A stretch of 64,000 bases of DNA from Bacteroidetes bacterium HGW-Bacteroidetes-5. GTDB lineage: Bacteria > Bacteroidota > Bacteroidia > Bacteroidales > UBA932. Shown here in pieces: positions 34,297-43,012 of this stretch. Both the position numbers and the translations under genes were made by a program. Within the stretch, counting starts at the first letter, position 1; every line of letters starts with the position of its first letter. Where the stretch lies: the NCBI GenBank assembly GCA_002842515.1, contig PHDC01000001.1, forward strand, positions 558,001 through 622,000, written 5' to 3'. The notes beneath the pieces are model-generated. The model did no database searches. It was given only the letters and a program-made list of their open reading frames with translations, and was not told the DNA's origin.

Positions 34297-35181
34297 ATGA
34301 GCAGCAACATAAAAATATCAATCCGTTTTTTCCACGACCGTGAAGTTCGTGCGATTTGGGATGAAGAGAACAACAAATGGTGGTTTTCTGTTTTAGATAT
34401 TGTCGCTATTCTTACTGAGCAAAACGATTATGCGAAAACTCGAAACTATTGGAAATATCTCAAGCGTAAGCTTAGAAAAGAAAAGAATGAGTTGGTTAGC
34501 GCTACTAACCAACTGAAATTAACAGCATCGGATGGAAAGAAGTATTTAACTGATGCTCTTGACAGTAATGGAGTTATTACTCTTGCCAAGCATTTTCCTA
34601 ATAACAAAGCCGTTAAATTCCTTGATTGGTTTACCTATAGCGACAACAGCATTGATGGACAAAGTAAGAAAAAAGCCTACTCTTTTTTTGATAGTAACCT
34701 CATTAAAGAAGATGAGGTCGGGACAACAAAGAGTTTACAACAAATTCACGCCTATATTTTTGGAGGGCTATATGACTTTGCAGGACAAATCAGGCAGAAA
34801 AATATTTCAAAAGGTGGCTTTCAGTTTGCAGTAGCACACTTTTTAGGTAATACCTTGAAGAAAATTGAACAAATGCCCGAAAACACATTCGACGAAATTG
34901 TCGACAAATATGTTGATATGAACATTGCTCACCCTTTTATGGAGGGCAACGGACGAAGCGCCAGAATTTGGTTGGATTTAATATTCAAGAAACGACTAAA
35001 ACTTTGTGTGGATTGGAGTAAAATCAACAAAAACGATTATATGAGTGCGATGATAGAAAGCTCTACAAATAGCACAAAGCTGAAGAGTTTGCTAAAAAAT
35101 GCCCTTACAGATGAAATTAATAGCCGAGAAATGTTTATGAAAGGAATTGATTATTCGTATTATTATGAAGAAAATGAATAA
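34297..35181 (+). CDS. Bro-N / Fic domain fusion, class III-like Fic protein
   Basis: The 294-residue protein has two parts. Residues 1-115 resemble the Bro-N domain of phage antirepressors ([20 protein letters not shown], 21-40). Residues about 138-294 are a Fic domain with [25 protein letters not shown] entry, the active-site motif [12 protein letters not shown] (212-223) and a C-terminal inhibitory helix SYYYE (Ser287, Glu291). The inhibitory motif S/TxxxE at the C terminus is characteristic of class III Fic proteins such as Neisseria NmFic. It likely transfers AMP to a target protein. The residue after the inhibitory Glu is Glu rather than the usual Gly/Asn. No separate antitoxin gene is adjacent. 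The gene is more AT-rich than its neighbours, suggesting transfer. Confidence 0.85.
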   Translation: MSSNIKISIRFFHDREVRAIWDEENNKWWFSVLDIVAILTEQNDYAKTRNYWKYLKRKLRKEKNELVSATNQLKLTASDGKKYLTDALDSNGVITLAKHFPNNKAVKFLDWFTYSDNSIDGQSKKKAYSFFDSNLIKEDEVGTTKSLQQIHAYIFGGLYDFAGQIRQKNISKGGFQFAVAHFLGNTLKKIEQMPENTFDEIVDKYVDMNIAHPFMEGNGRSARIWLDLIFKKRLKLCVDWSKINKNDYMSAMIESSTNSTKLKSLLKNALTDEINSREMFMKGIDYSYYYEENE

Positions 35182-35230
35182 CCTATCATCCGTATCGTAT
35201 TTGTACCATAAACTTGTAATTCGCTAATAT

Positions 35231-36445
35231 ATGTGTTACAATCTTAAAGTTTGGCGATTCTTTTTATTAGGATTGATAATATTTTCTATCAACTCTTGTG
35301 AAAGCAACCAAGTTTCAAATGACATTATTGAAATTGACGCTTACAAAGAGTACCCGGAACTTGATCTTAATCTGGATGATATCGCAGAAATCTCCTATAT
35401 TCACTTAAAACTTGGGAAGGATACTACTTTAATAATGCACTCAAATTTTCGCCCTTTTTTTGTTACTGGAAAAAAGATTTTTATTGCAGATGGAAATGTT
35501 GATAATCCAAGAGTTGTAGTGTATAACCATTCAGGAGAACCTTTATATACTATTGGACAGAAAGGAAGAGGACCGGGAGAATTGCTCAGTAGCATATGTT
35601 TTGCTGTTGATACTATAGGTAGAGAGGTATTTCTTTTAAGTCCGATGCAAAATAGGTTGGTAGTATACGACATTGAGGGGAATTATAAAAGGTCTGTTGA
35701 TTTTGAACCAAGATTAGGCGTTACGAATATTGATTTTATCAACGATAGTACTTTAATAGGTTTTAATCCTAAAGCTGTCTACTCAACACCTGAATGGTTG
35801 TCAAAGGATCGTGAAGTTAAAAAGAGAGGTAGGGCATTAAGTTTTATAGACAAAGAGAGCCTGACACTTCTTGATTTTCCGGATTTTAACTTTGAAAGGA
35901 TATACAATGGAGATAATATCTGGAGTACTTCAACATCAATAGTAAATACAGGGAGAGGTTTTTATTTTTTCAGTATTTGTTGCGATACAACATATTTTAT
36001 CAATGACTCTTTAGAAATTACCCCAAGATTTGTTGATATTTCAAAATATCCAAATGAGGGTGAAAAATATATTTTCCCCGGGATTGAAACAAAAAGGTAT
36101 ATATTTCTGGCCTCTAGCATTATCTTTCCAAGAAAACCAGTTGAACTGGATGAGAAAAATTTAAAACTTTTAGCCTATGACAAAGTCGATAAAAAAATAT
36201 ATACTCTTAACAGAGTACTAAAAAAAAGAAAATTAGATGGAACTGTTATTCAATATTCCCCGGAGAATATTAATTTGTTGGACTTTATGATTAGTAAAAC
36301 ATTGAATAAAAATTATCTGGCAAAGTACCTATATTACTCAAATCTTCAGAAAAATTACGAAATCCTCTCAGACACTCTCAAAAAAATTACCGATAAAATG
36401 ACCGAAGATGATAATCCGGTTTTAATGCTTATAAAGTTTAAATAA
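35231..36445 (+). CDS. Six-bladed beta-propeller lipoprotein
   Basis: The 404-residue product has a lipoprotein signal peptide ending INSC, with Cys23 lipidated. A beta-propeller follows with repeated patterns such as VVYNHSGEPLYTIGQKGRGPGE (split over strands around residues 96-118) and LVVYDIEGNYKRSV. This is the Bacteroidota six-bladed propeller family (DUF4934/DUF5128 group), which is surface-exposed or periplasmic and of unknown function. It is the first of two tandem paralogues, 12 bases before the next. Codons are AT-rich. Neither gene shows an obvious enzyme motif. Confidence 0.78.
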   Translation: MCYNLKVWRFFLLGLIIFSINSCESNQVSNDIIEIDAYKEYPELDLNLDDIAEISYIHLKLGKDTTLIMHSNFRPFFVTGKKIFIADGNVDNPRVVVYNHSGEPLYTIGQKGRGPGELLSSICFAVDTIGREVFLLSPMQNRLVVYDIEGNYKRSVDFEPRLGVTNIDFINDSTLIGFNPKAVYSTPEWLSKDREVKKRGRALSFIDKESLTLLDFPDFNFERIYNGDNIWSTSTSIVNTGRGFYFFSICCDTTYFINDSLEITPRFVDISKYPNEGEKYIFPGIETKRYIFLASSIIFPRKPVELDEKNLKLLAYDKVDKKIYTLNRVLKKRKLDGTVIQYSPENINLLDFMISKTLNKNYLAKYLYYSNLQKNYEILSDTLKKITDKMTEDDNPVLMLIKFK

Positions 36446-36457
36446 AATGTTATTAAT

Positions 36458-37678
36458 ATGAAAAGAGCTATTTACATTTTTGCAATTTTACTAATAGCTT
36501 GCAACACCAATAAACAAGGATTAAATGATTTAAGGTTTATTGATGTAGCAGGAGCTGTTAACAATAGTCGGACTGTTAATCTTTCAGAAATAGCAGACTC
36601 AATAGAATATATCCCTCTTGAAACTCGCAAAGAGTCGTTAATAGGTATAATACATGGAGGTAGAATTTTTCGTGAGCAAGAACTTATTTACATTCCTGTG
36701 CTAAATGAGGGTGTGAGAGTTTTTAATAAAAAAGGAGAATTCATTAATACAATCCATAAGGAAGGAAGGGGACCGGAAGAGTACGGACGATATTTAAACA
36801 ATAATATTGACCATGTTACCGGGAATATTTATATACGAGGGGATAGAATAATTATTGAATATAAATATAATGGAGATTTTATACGAAAGATAAATCTCCC
36901 GGAGTATTCAATGGGAGATACTGTAAGATTCGTTTTTTTCAGAGATTTTGGTAATTATCTTCTAATTACCTCTAATCTTGATATAAATTCTAGATATTCA
37001 GCATTTGTTACTGATACAACATTTAACATTATTATGAAAATTGAATACCCTAAAGAAGAGCAGGAGTTTGTAAAAAAAATTACCTATCGACGACCTCCTT
37101 CTACTGATCCGAGGATATTTAGATATGGGGATAAAATCAGAATAATAAATGGTCATAATAAAAACATATTGAGTATAAACAAAGATTTGTCAATTGATAC
37201 CGCTTTCATATTAAACTATGGGAAATATGATGCTAAAAATTCAAAAACCCCACTTAATCCAGATTCTCCATACTTATGGCAAAGATTAGATGCTTTTGAA
37301 AGTGATGATTATCTATTTTTAAAGATGCACGTTGGTACTCTATTAAAAAAACCAACCATTTTATTAAATGTAATGGGTAAAGAATTTAATTACAACCATT
37401 CGTGCTCTTTTTTTAATAAGAAAATAGGCAAATACACCTTTTTAGATCAACCCATGCCATACCAACTTGGGTTTAATGAAGATTTTGAAGGAGGGCCGGC
37501 ATTCTGGCCAAAATACGTTAGTGCCGATAATTATATGATCTCTATTATATCAGCCTTCGAGTTTAAATCTTTTGCAGATAAAAATAATGTGTCTCAAAAG
37601 TATAAAGCTCTGGCAGACAAGCTCAAAGAGTCAGATAACCACATATTGATAAAGGTAAAACTAAAAGGTGATAATTAA
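36458..37678 (+). CDS. Six-bladed beta-propeller lipoprotein, second copy
   Basis: The product has 406 residues with a lipobox LIAC (Cys15). A propeller follows with the family start IADSIEYIPLETRKESLIG split over residues 46-64, and VFNKKGEFINTIHKEGRGPEEYG-like blades. It is a paralogue of the preceding gene with the same architecture but low identity, so this is an old duplication or a co-acquired pair. The tandem arrangement of such lipoproteins is common in Bacteroidota, often in variable regions. Function is unknown. Confidence 0.78.
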   Translation: MKRAIYIFAILLIACNTNKQGLNDLRFIDVAGAVNNSRTVNLSEIADSIEYIPLETRKESLIGIIHGGRIFREQELIYIPVLNEGVRVFNKKGEFINTIHKEGRGPEEYGRYLNNNIDHVTGNIYIRGDRIIIEYKYNGDFIRKINLPEYSMGDTVRFVFFRDFGNYLLITSNLDINSRYSAFVTDTTFNIIMKIEYPKEEQEFVKKITYRRPPSTDPRIFRYGDKIRIINGHNKNILSINKDLSIDTAFILNYGKYDAKNSKTPLNPDSPYLWQRLDAFESDDYLFLKMHVGTLLKKPTILLNVMGKEFNYNHSCSFFNKKIGKYTFLDQPMPYQLGFNEDFEGGPAFWPKYVSADNYMISIISAFEFKSFADKNNVSQKYKALADKLKESDNHILIKVKLKGDN

Positions 37679-37799
37679 GCAAAATTCCCACAATCACCAA
37701 TTTTCCACAGCAGGAACACAATTCTCTCCACGGGCTGTATAATAAAAACCCTTCGCAACAATAGGGCACACTCAGCCGGAAGGAGCGAACTTGTGAGCG

Positions 37800-37868
37800 G
37801 ATGAGGATGGACGTGCTGATGAGGATGGACGTGCCCGTTGTGCGGAGGGCTAATTTTCACTATATTTG
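37800..37868 (+). promoter_or_regulatory. 18-bp tandem repeat and promoter before the S9 peptidase gene
   Basis: Two copies of an 18-base unit beginning GATGAGGATGGACGTGC lie at 37800-37817 and 37818-37835. They are followed by TTG (37838-37840), a 20-base spacer and TATATTTG (37861-37868), a good -33/-7 pair 20 bases before the ATG at 37888. The nearby GGAGCGAACTTGTGAGCGGA recalls the 36-bp repeats after dnaK. The rest of this gap shows nothing else. Confidence 0.6.
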
Positions 37869-37887
37869 TTTCGAAAAACTTAATCCT

Positions 37888-38979
37888 ATGAATAAAAATC
37901 TGCTTACACTCATAATAACACTGGCCGGGTTGATGGCAATTACCGGCACCGCTTTTGCCCAAAATGAGAACGAAGAGCTGCTCAATGAGGTTAAATCTCT
38001 CAAAAGGCAGGTAGATGGGTACAGACACACACACGATTTGATAATTAAAAAGGTGGATGATCTTATGTGGCATAATATGCTTGGAGATATTGCCTTTGTA
38101 GACAAAGTGAGGTTAGCGGGGCCGCCAAGGTGGAAACCGCTTCGTGAAGATGATCGTTTTGCGGCAAATCCGCTGCAGTTCTACTGCTATGTTTTTGTTC
38201 CTAAATCTGTTAATCCAAACAAAAAGTACCCTCTAATAGTGCTCCCTCACAGCGGAATTCACGCAGATTTCTCTACCTACTATGCACATATCGTAAGAGA
38301 ATTTATCGCACAACAATATATTGTAGTATCTGCCGAGTACAGGGGAAGTACCGGGTATGGCAAAGCAACCTATGAGAACATAGACTACGGAGGGTTGGAG
38401 AATGAAGATGTAATGGTAAGCCGTGACTATATGGTAGAGAACTACGACATTGTAGATTCAACCAGAGTCGGGATAGTTGGCTGGAGCCACGGCGGGATGA
38501 TCTCTCTTATGCATATATTGAGGCATCCCCAGAAATACAATGTCGCATTTGCCGGAGTTCCGGTTAGCGATCTTGCAAACAGACTCGCCTCCCATACCCC
38601 GGAGTACAGTGCAAATTTCACTGCAAAATATCACATCGGAGAGTCAATTGAAGAGAACCCTCAGGAGTACAAAAGGAGATCTCCATCTACCTACGCCAAA
38701 GAGCTTACAAAACCGCTCCTTATTCACACCAACACCAATGATAACGATGTTTATGTAGAGGAGGTGCTTCTGATGATAGATTCTCTTAAGGCTCACAATC
38801 GTCAATTTGACTACAAAGTGTTTGAGAACTCCCCCGGAGGACACGGGTTTGACAGAATTGACACTAAAGTGGCTACCGATATCCGTTTTGAGATTCATAA
38901 ATTTCTGGAGAGATACCTCTCCCCTGCAAAACCTTTCAAGAGCCCTTCTCAGATGAGAAAAGCTGCCTACAGGTTTTAA
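37888..38979 (+). CDS. Prolyl oligopeptidase (S9)-like alpha/beta hydrolase
   Basis: From the ATG at 37888 the product has 363 residues; a longer frame from 37801 runs through the tandem repeat and was rejected. A signal peptide (about 1-24, ending TAFAQ) is present. The S9 catalytic domain shows AEYRGSTGYGK, the nucleophile Ser200 in GWSHGG, an acidic pair at 285-287 (NDND) and His319 in GGHGFD. There is no beta-propeller domain, so access to the site should be open. It is probably a periplasmic peptidase or esterase. It precedes the hdrC gene by 47 bases, though a role there is not evident. Confidence 0.85.
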   Translation: MNKNLLTLIITLAGLMAITGTAFAQNENEELLNEVKSLKRQVDGYRHTHDLIIKKVDDLMWHNMLGDIAFVDKVRLAGPPRWKPLREDDRFAANPLQFYCYVFVPKSVNPNKKYPLIVLPHSGIHADFSTYYAHIVREFIAQQYIVVSAEYRGSTGYGKATYENIDYGGLENEDVMVSRDYMVENYDIVDSTRVGIVGWSHGGMISLMHILRHPQKYNVAFAGVPVSDLANRLASHTPEYSANFTAKYHIGESIEENPQEYKRRSPSTYAKELTKPLLIHTNTNDNDVYVEEVLLMIDSLKAHNRQFDYKVFENSPGGHGFDRIDTKVATDIRFEIHKFLERYLSPAKPFKSPSQMRKAAYRF

Positions 38980-39026
38980 ACATAGTTAACTGAACCAAAT
39001 AAAAGAGCAGTATAATTGCAACTTAG

Positions 39027-39638
39027 ATGTACAAAAAAACACTTTACGATTCACTTAAAGAGGACATAAGATATCAGGAGGGGCTCAAAGCCTGTATCAA
39101 TTGCGGCACCTGTACAGCCATATGTCCTGCTGCAGGAGTCTCTGATTACGACCCTAGAGAGGTTGTAGATATTGTTCAGTCCGGGAGTGAAGATGATCTT
39201 AGAAAACTACTTAGTTCAGATACTATCTGGAGGTGCGGTGAGTGCCTCTCTTGCAAAACTCGATGCCCACGCAGCAATACTCCCGCATACATAATCCAGG
39301 CACTGAGGGCTCTCTCAATAGAGAGCGGGCTTTTTCGGGAGAGCCACCAGGGGAGAATGCAGAGAGATATTATGCGAACGATGAGTGACCATATGCTTGA
39401 GTATGGCTACTGTGTCTATTTTGACGGAATAGATACAGAGAAATTTCCGGAGCAGGGACCGGTATGGGATTGGATAAAAGAGAACAAAGAGAAGGTTCTC
39501 GAGAGGTTGGGATGCAGCTATAAACAAGACCGAGCCGGCTCCCTTAGGGCGATTCCTAAAAGCTCGCTTGACGATCTTAAGGCAATATTTAAGGAGACAG
39601 GGGCAATGGCGAGATTTAAAAAACTGGAGGAGTTGTAA
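39027..39638 (+). CDS. HdrC-like 4Fe-4S protein
   Basis: The 203-residue cytoplasmic protein has two 4Fe-4S motifs, Cys23, 26, 29, 33 and Cys70, 73, 76, 80, as in HdrC. HdrC passes electrons from HdrA to HdrB. No membrane helix is present, so it differs from the QmoC-like protein at 21.3 kb, whose N terminus is similar. The stop overlaps the hdrB start by one base (TAATG). The two HdrA-type genes that it should serve are at 16.3-21.3 kb on the same strand, so the set is split. Confidence 0.87.
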   Translation: MYKKTLYDSLKEDIRYQEGLKACINCGTCTAICPAAGVSDYDPREVVDIVQSGSEDDLRKLLSSDTIWRCGECLSCKTRCPRSNTPAYIIQALRALSIESGLFRESHQGRMQRDIMRTMSDHMLEYGYCVYFDGIDTEKFPEQGPVWDWIKENKEKVLERLGCSYKQDRAGSLRAIPKSSLDDLKAIFKETGAMARFKKLEEL

Positions 39639-40714
39639 TGAGTAATTTAATTGTACCGGTAAAAAACCTTGAGTGGCAAAAATATCAGAAAGAGATTGCC
39701 AATGACCACTACTATCTCGCCAGAAGCTGTATCAGGCAGAATGTATTCCCTGCCGCAGAGGATATCTTTATGAAAATATTAAGAGAAGAGCTTGGTAAAG
39801 ACATCTTTGACGACCCTGCTCAAACCACCTGCACCGGAATTGCATATCATAGTGGTTTAATTCCTTTTGAGACTACAATGACTGTCGTGGCAAGGCAGTT
39901 TTCGCTAATGCAGGATGCAGGATATGAAAATTTCGTATGCTCTTGTGTTACTTCGTTTGGGATATACTCCGAGGTTATTGAGACTTGGCACCATTTTCCC
40001 GAAACACTGGCAAAAACCAGGGAGCAGCTATTAAAATCTACCGGAAGGGTGTTTGAGATTCCAAAAAATGTTGTTCACGCCAGTGATCTCATTTTCAAAT
40101 TCAGAGAGGAGCTCTCTAAAAAATTAAAATACAGATTAGTAAATAAGGAGACCGGTAAACCCCTAAAAGTCGTAGACCATATAGGCTGCCACTATGCAAA
40201 AATATTTCCGGAGAAGGGTATTGGCGGAGCAGAGTATCCATATGTTCTGGCCGGACTGACAGACGAATTTGGCGGAGAGCAGGTTAACTATCCTGAGAGG
40301 AGGCACTGTTGTGGTTTCGGATTCCGGCAATATCTTTTAAAAGAGAACAGAGGATACTCTGTTACAAATTCAAAGATCAAGTTTGACTCTATGAAGCCTT
40401 ATAAGCCGGATCTTATCATTGGCAACTGCCCCGGTTGTACATTCTTCCTGGACAGGTGGCAGTATGTTATAGCCGAGATGGAGGGAATTACATACGGAGA
40501 GGGTGGCTTCGGGATACCGTCTCTCACCTATGAAGAGATTACGGCACTACTACTGGGTTATAATCCGTGGGATATCGGACTTCAGGTTCACCAGGTGGCA
40601 GTAGAACCATTGCTGGATAAAATTGGTATAGAGTATGTTAAATCTGAAAAATATCTTGGATTGAACGGTGAGGATATCGGAGAGCCACAAAAACCGAAAG
40701 TTCTAATGCAATAA
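39638..40714 (+). CDS. HdrB-like protein with two cysteine-rich domains
   Basis: The product has 358 residues. The C-terminal CCG domain is complete: Cys184, Cys224-Cys225 (HCCGFGF), Cys264 and Cys267 (NCPGC). The N-terminal one has Cys31, Cys65, Cys101 and Cys103; at the CCG position it reads CTG, so one cysteine is missing. HdrB carries the noncubane clusters that reduce a heterodisulfide. The incomplete first site may hold a different cluster or none. The start is coupled to hdrC. What disulfide it handles is unknown, because coenzyme M and B are not expected in Bacteroidota. Confidence 0.85.
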   Translation: MSNLIVPVKNLEWQKYQKEIANDHYYLARSCIRQNVFPAAEDIFMKILREELGKDIFDDPAQTTCTGIAYHSGLIPFETTMTVVARQFSLMQDAGYENFVCSCVTSFGIYSEVIETWHHFPETLAKTREQLLKSTGRVFEIPKNVVHASDLIFKFREELSKKLKYRLVNKETGKPLKVVDHIGCHYAKIFPEKGIGGAEYPYVLAGLTDEFGGEQVNYPERRHCCGFGFRQYLLKENRGYSVTNSKIKFDSMKPYKPDLIIGNCPGCTFFLDRWQYVIAEMEGITYGEGGFGIPSLTYEEITALLLGYNPWDIGLQVHQVAVEPLLDKIGIEYVKSEKYLGLNGEDIGEPQKPKVLMQ

Positions 40715-40786
40715 AAGCATAGTTTTTGAACAACGGCTTCATTTTATACATAACTTCGCCATCTCTTTTTAAAAAATAATTCAGTT

Positions 40787-42193
40787 TTGGAGTTAATGAT
40801 TATAGTGTTCATTGTTGGCTATGTCTGTATAGCTATGGAACACAAGATTAAAATTGATAAGGCAGCCGTTGCACTGCTTATGGCCGGAGTAATGTGGGTT
40901 ATTTACATTGTTCTTACCCCTCTGGCTGCTTCCGGAGAGAACTCAACCTCATTTGCCGAGTTTATAGCTAACAATCAACATCTAAAAGATCTCTCTATTA
41001 TTGAACAGAGCCGTAGATTTATTGTTGATTTTCAGCTGATTGAATATTTGGGAGATGTATCCTCAACCCTCTTTTTCCTTATTGGGGCAATGACAATTGT
41101 AGAGCTTATCGATGCAAATCACGGGTTTGATATTATTACCCGTAAAATTCAGACAAAGGATAAAAGGAAATTGCTTTGGATTATTGCGGGAATTGCTTTT
41201 GTAATGTCATCTGTACTGGATAACCTCACCACATCCATTGTTATGGTTATGCTTGTCAAGAAGATGATTCCAAATTACAAAGAGCGGTGGGTTTTTGCCA
41301 GTATGATAATTATTGCTGCAAACAGCGGCGGTGCGTGGTCTCCAATTGGTGACGTCACAACCATTATGTTGTGGATAAAAGGGCGGATATCTTCACTCCC
41401 TCTAATAAAGTCACTTCTGTTACCAAGTTTAATCTCTACATTGGTACCTCTCATTTTCGTAACAAGACTGCTCAAAGGCGGGGCCCAAAATGTATTGAAA
41501 AAGGCAGTAACTACTGTCAAAGAGGATGCTATCGGGAGAAGGGAGAGCATTACAATTCTTGTAATTGGGGTTTTGGCACTTCTGTTTGTTCCTGTATTCA
41601 AATATTTTACCGGACTTCCACCTTTCCTTGGAGTGCTCACATCTCTTGCTATAATCTGGATATATACAGAGATCCTTTTCAGTCGTGCCAGATTCAAAGA
41701 CTCCCTAAAAAACAGGGTAACTACAGTTATAAAAAAGATTGACACAACCACAATACTCTTCTTCCTGGGAATACTTCTCTCTGTGTTATCTCTTCAGGCA
41801 ACAGGAGTTTTAAATATTGTCGGAAATTTTCTGAATGAAAAGACTCAGAATATATATCTTATAGATATGGCCATTGGAGCTCTCTCATCTGTAGTGGATA
41901 ATGTTCCTCTGGTTGCTGTTGCAATGGGTATGTACCCGGTTATTGATCCTGCAACACTCTCCACTATAGCCAATCCTGAATTTATGCAGAACTTCGTTAT
42001 GGATGGAACCTTCTGGCAATTTTTAGCTTACTGCTCCGGAGTTGGAGGATCTATGCTGATTATTGGCTCTGCTGCAGGGGTGGTAGTTATGGGGCTGGAG
42101 AAGATAAGATTCAACTGGTACCTCAAACACATCTCTCTTTTAGCAGTTGCAGGATATGTTGCCGGTGCATTAACATATATAGCATTCAATTGA
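40787..42193 (+). CDS. nhaD: NhaD-type sodium/proton antiporter
   Basis: The 468-residue protein (465 if the ATG at 40796 is used; 40787 is a TTG) has about 12 hydrophobic helices. NhaD-type features are SSVLDNLTTSIVM (about 143-155), ANSGGAWSPIGDVTTIMLW and ALSSVVDNVPLVAV, with paired Asp-Asn sites in two inverted repeats. It exchanges Na+ or Li+ for protons across the inner membrane. It starts 72 bases after hdrB. A link of a sodium cycle to the Hdr complex is possible but not shown. Both starts are weakly supported. Confidence 0.88.
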   Translation: MELMIIVFIVGYVCIAMEHKIKIDKAAVALLMAGVMWVIYIVLTPLAASGENSTSFAEFIANNQHLKDLSIIEQSRRFIVDFQLIEYLGDVSSTLFFLIGAMTIVELIDANHGFDIITRKIQTKDKRKLLWIIAGIAFVMSSVLDNLTTSIVMVMLVKKMIPNYKERWVFASMIIIAANSGGAWSPIGDVTTIMLWIKGRISSLPLIKSLLLPSLISTLVPLIFVTRLLKGGAQNVLKKAVTTVKEDAIGRRESITILVIGVLALLFVPVFKYFTGLPPFLGVLTSLAIIWIYTEILFSRARFKDSLKNRVTTVIKKIDTTTILFFLGILLSVLSLQATGVLNIVGNFLNEKTQNIYLIDMAIGALSSVVDNVPLVAVAMGMYPVIDPATLSTIANPEFMQNFVMDGTFWQFLAYCSGVGGSMLIIGSAAGVVVMGLEKIRFNWYLKHISLLAVAGYVAGALTYIAFN

Positions 42194-42218
42194 TAAGATT
42201 TAACATAATCATCCCAAA

Positions 42219-42965
42219 ATGATTGTACCCTCCTCAGAGAGCAATATAACATTAAATCTTGTTCTCCTAATTGTGGTTTTAGTATTGATGACAGTAGTCT
42301 ACCCTATTGCCGGTTATTATCAAAGCAAGAGGCTGCGAGACCAAATGATTAACAGGGTCTATAACAAAATATTATGGTACAGATCTTCAATCATCTGGAG
42401 TTGGGTCCCCACTTTAGCAATTATGTTTCTGGTTTTAATATCCGGATTCAACCTGGCAGATCTTGGCTTCGTAACACCATCGGCACAAATTAACAGGGTC
42501 GGCAATATCTGGTTTTACGGAGCTCTCGCAGGAGCAGCAATATATTTTATATATAGTTTATACGCAATTTTATCGTTCCGCCTAAGTAATAAAATTCGCC
42601 TGGAGCACGCAGATAAAATCCCCGCCGCTATGAGGATGATGCTTCCGGTTTCAATTAAAGAGAAGAGGGCGTGGACTCTGCTTGCAATATCTGCAGGCAT
42701 CACGGAGGAGATAAACTACAGGGGATATCTGTTCTTTGCGATTCCACTAATCTTTCCCCGGGTAAGTGGTTTGGCAATCATTGGAGTCACCTCGCTGCTC
42801 TTTGCAATTGGACACATATATCAGGGCAAAGAGGCTTTTAAACCGGCTCTAGCAGGAGTTGCAATCGGCACAATCTTCTATCTTACAGGCTCTATCTACC
42901 CTGTAATAGTTATCCATATTGCACAGGATTTGGTAGCAAAAGAGCTCCTCAAAGAGGAGGATTAA
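42219..42965 (+). CDS. CPBP family intramembrane metalloprotease
   Basis: The 248-residue membrane protein has about seven hydrophobic helices. The CPBP (CAAX protease and bacteriocin-processing) motifs are EEINYRGYLF (around 164-173), LLFAIGHIYQG (His near 195) and a third one, IVIHIAQDL (about 232-240). The glutamates and histidines are the active-site and metal residues. Substrates of bacterial members are mostly unknown; some confer immunity to bacteriocins. It follows nhaD with a 25-base gap on the same strand. Confidence 0.85.
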   Translation: MIVPSSESNITLNLVLLIVVLVLMTVVYPIAGYYQSKRLRDQMINRVYNKILWYRSSIIWSWVPTLAIMFLVLISGFNLADLGFVTPSAQINRVGNIWFYGALAGAAIYFIYSLYAILSFRLSNKIRLEHADKIPAAMRMMLPVSIKEKRAWTLLAISAGITEEINYRGYLFFAIPLIFPRVSGLAIIGVTSLLFAIGHIYQGKEAFKPALAGVAIGTIFYLTGSIYPVIVIHIAQDLVAKELLKEED

Positions 42966-43012
42966 GTACCAGTTTTTTCATACCTTTGTTATCTATATGA
43001 AACAATCGGACA

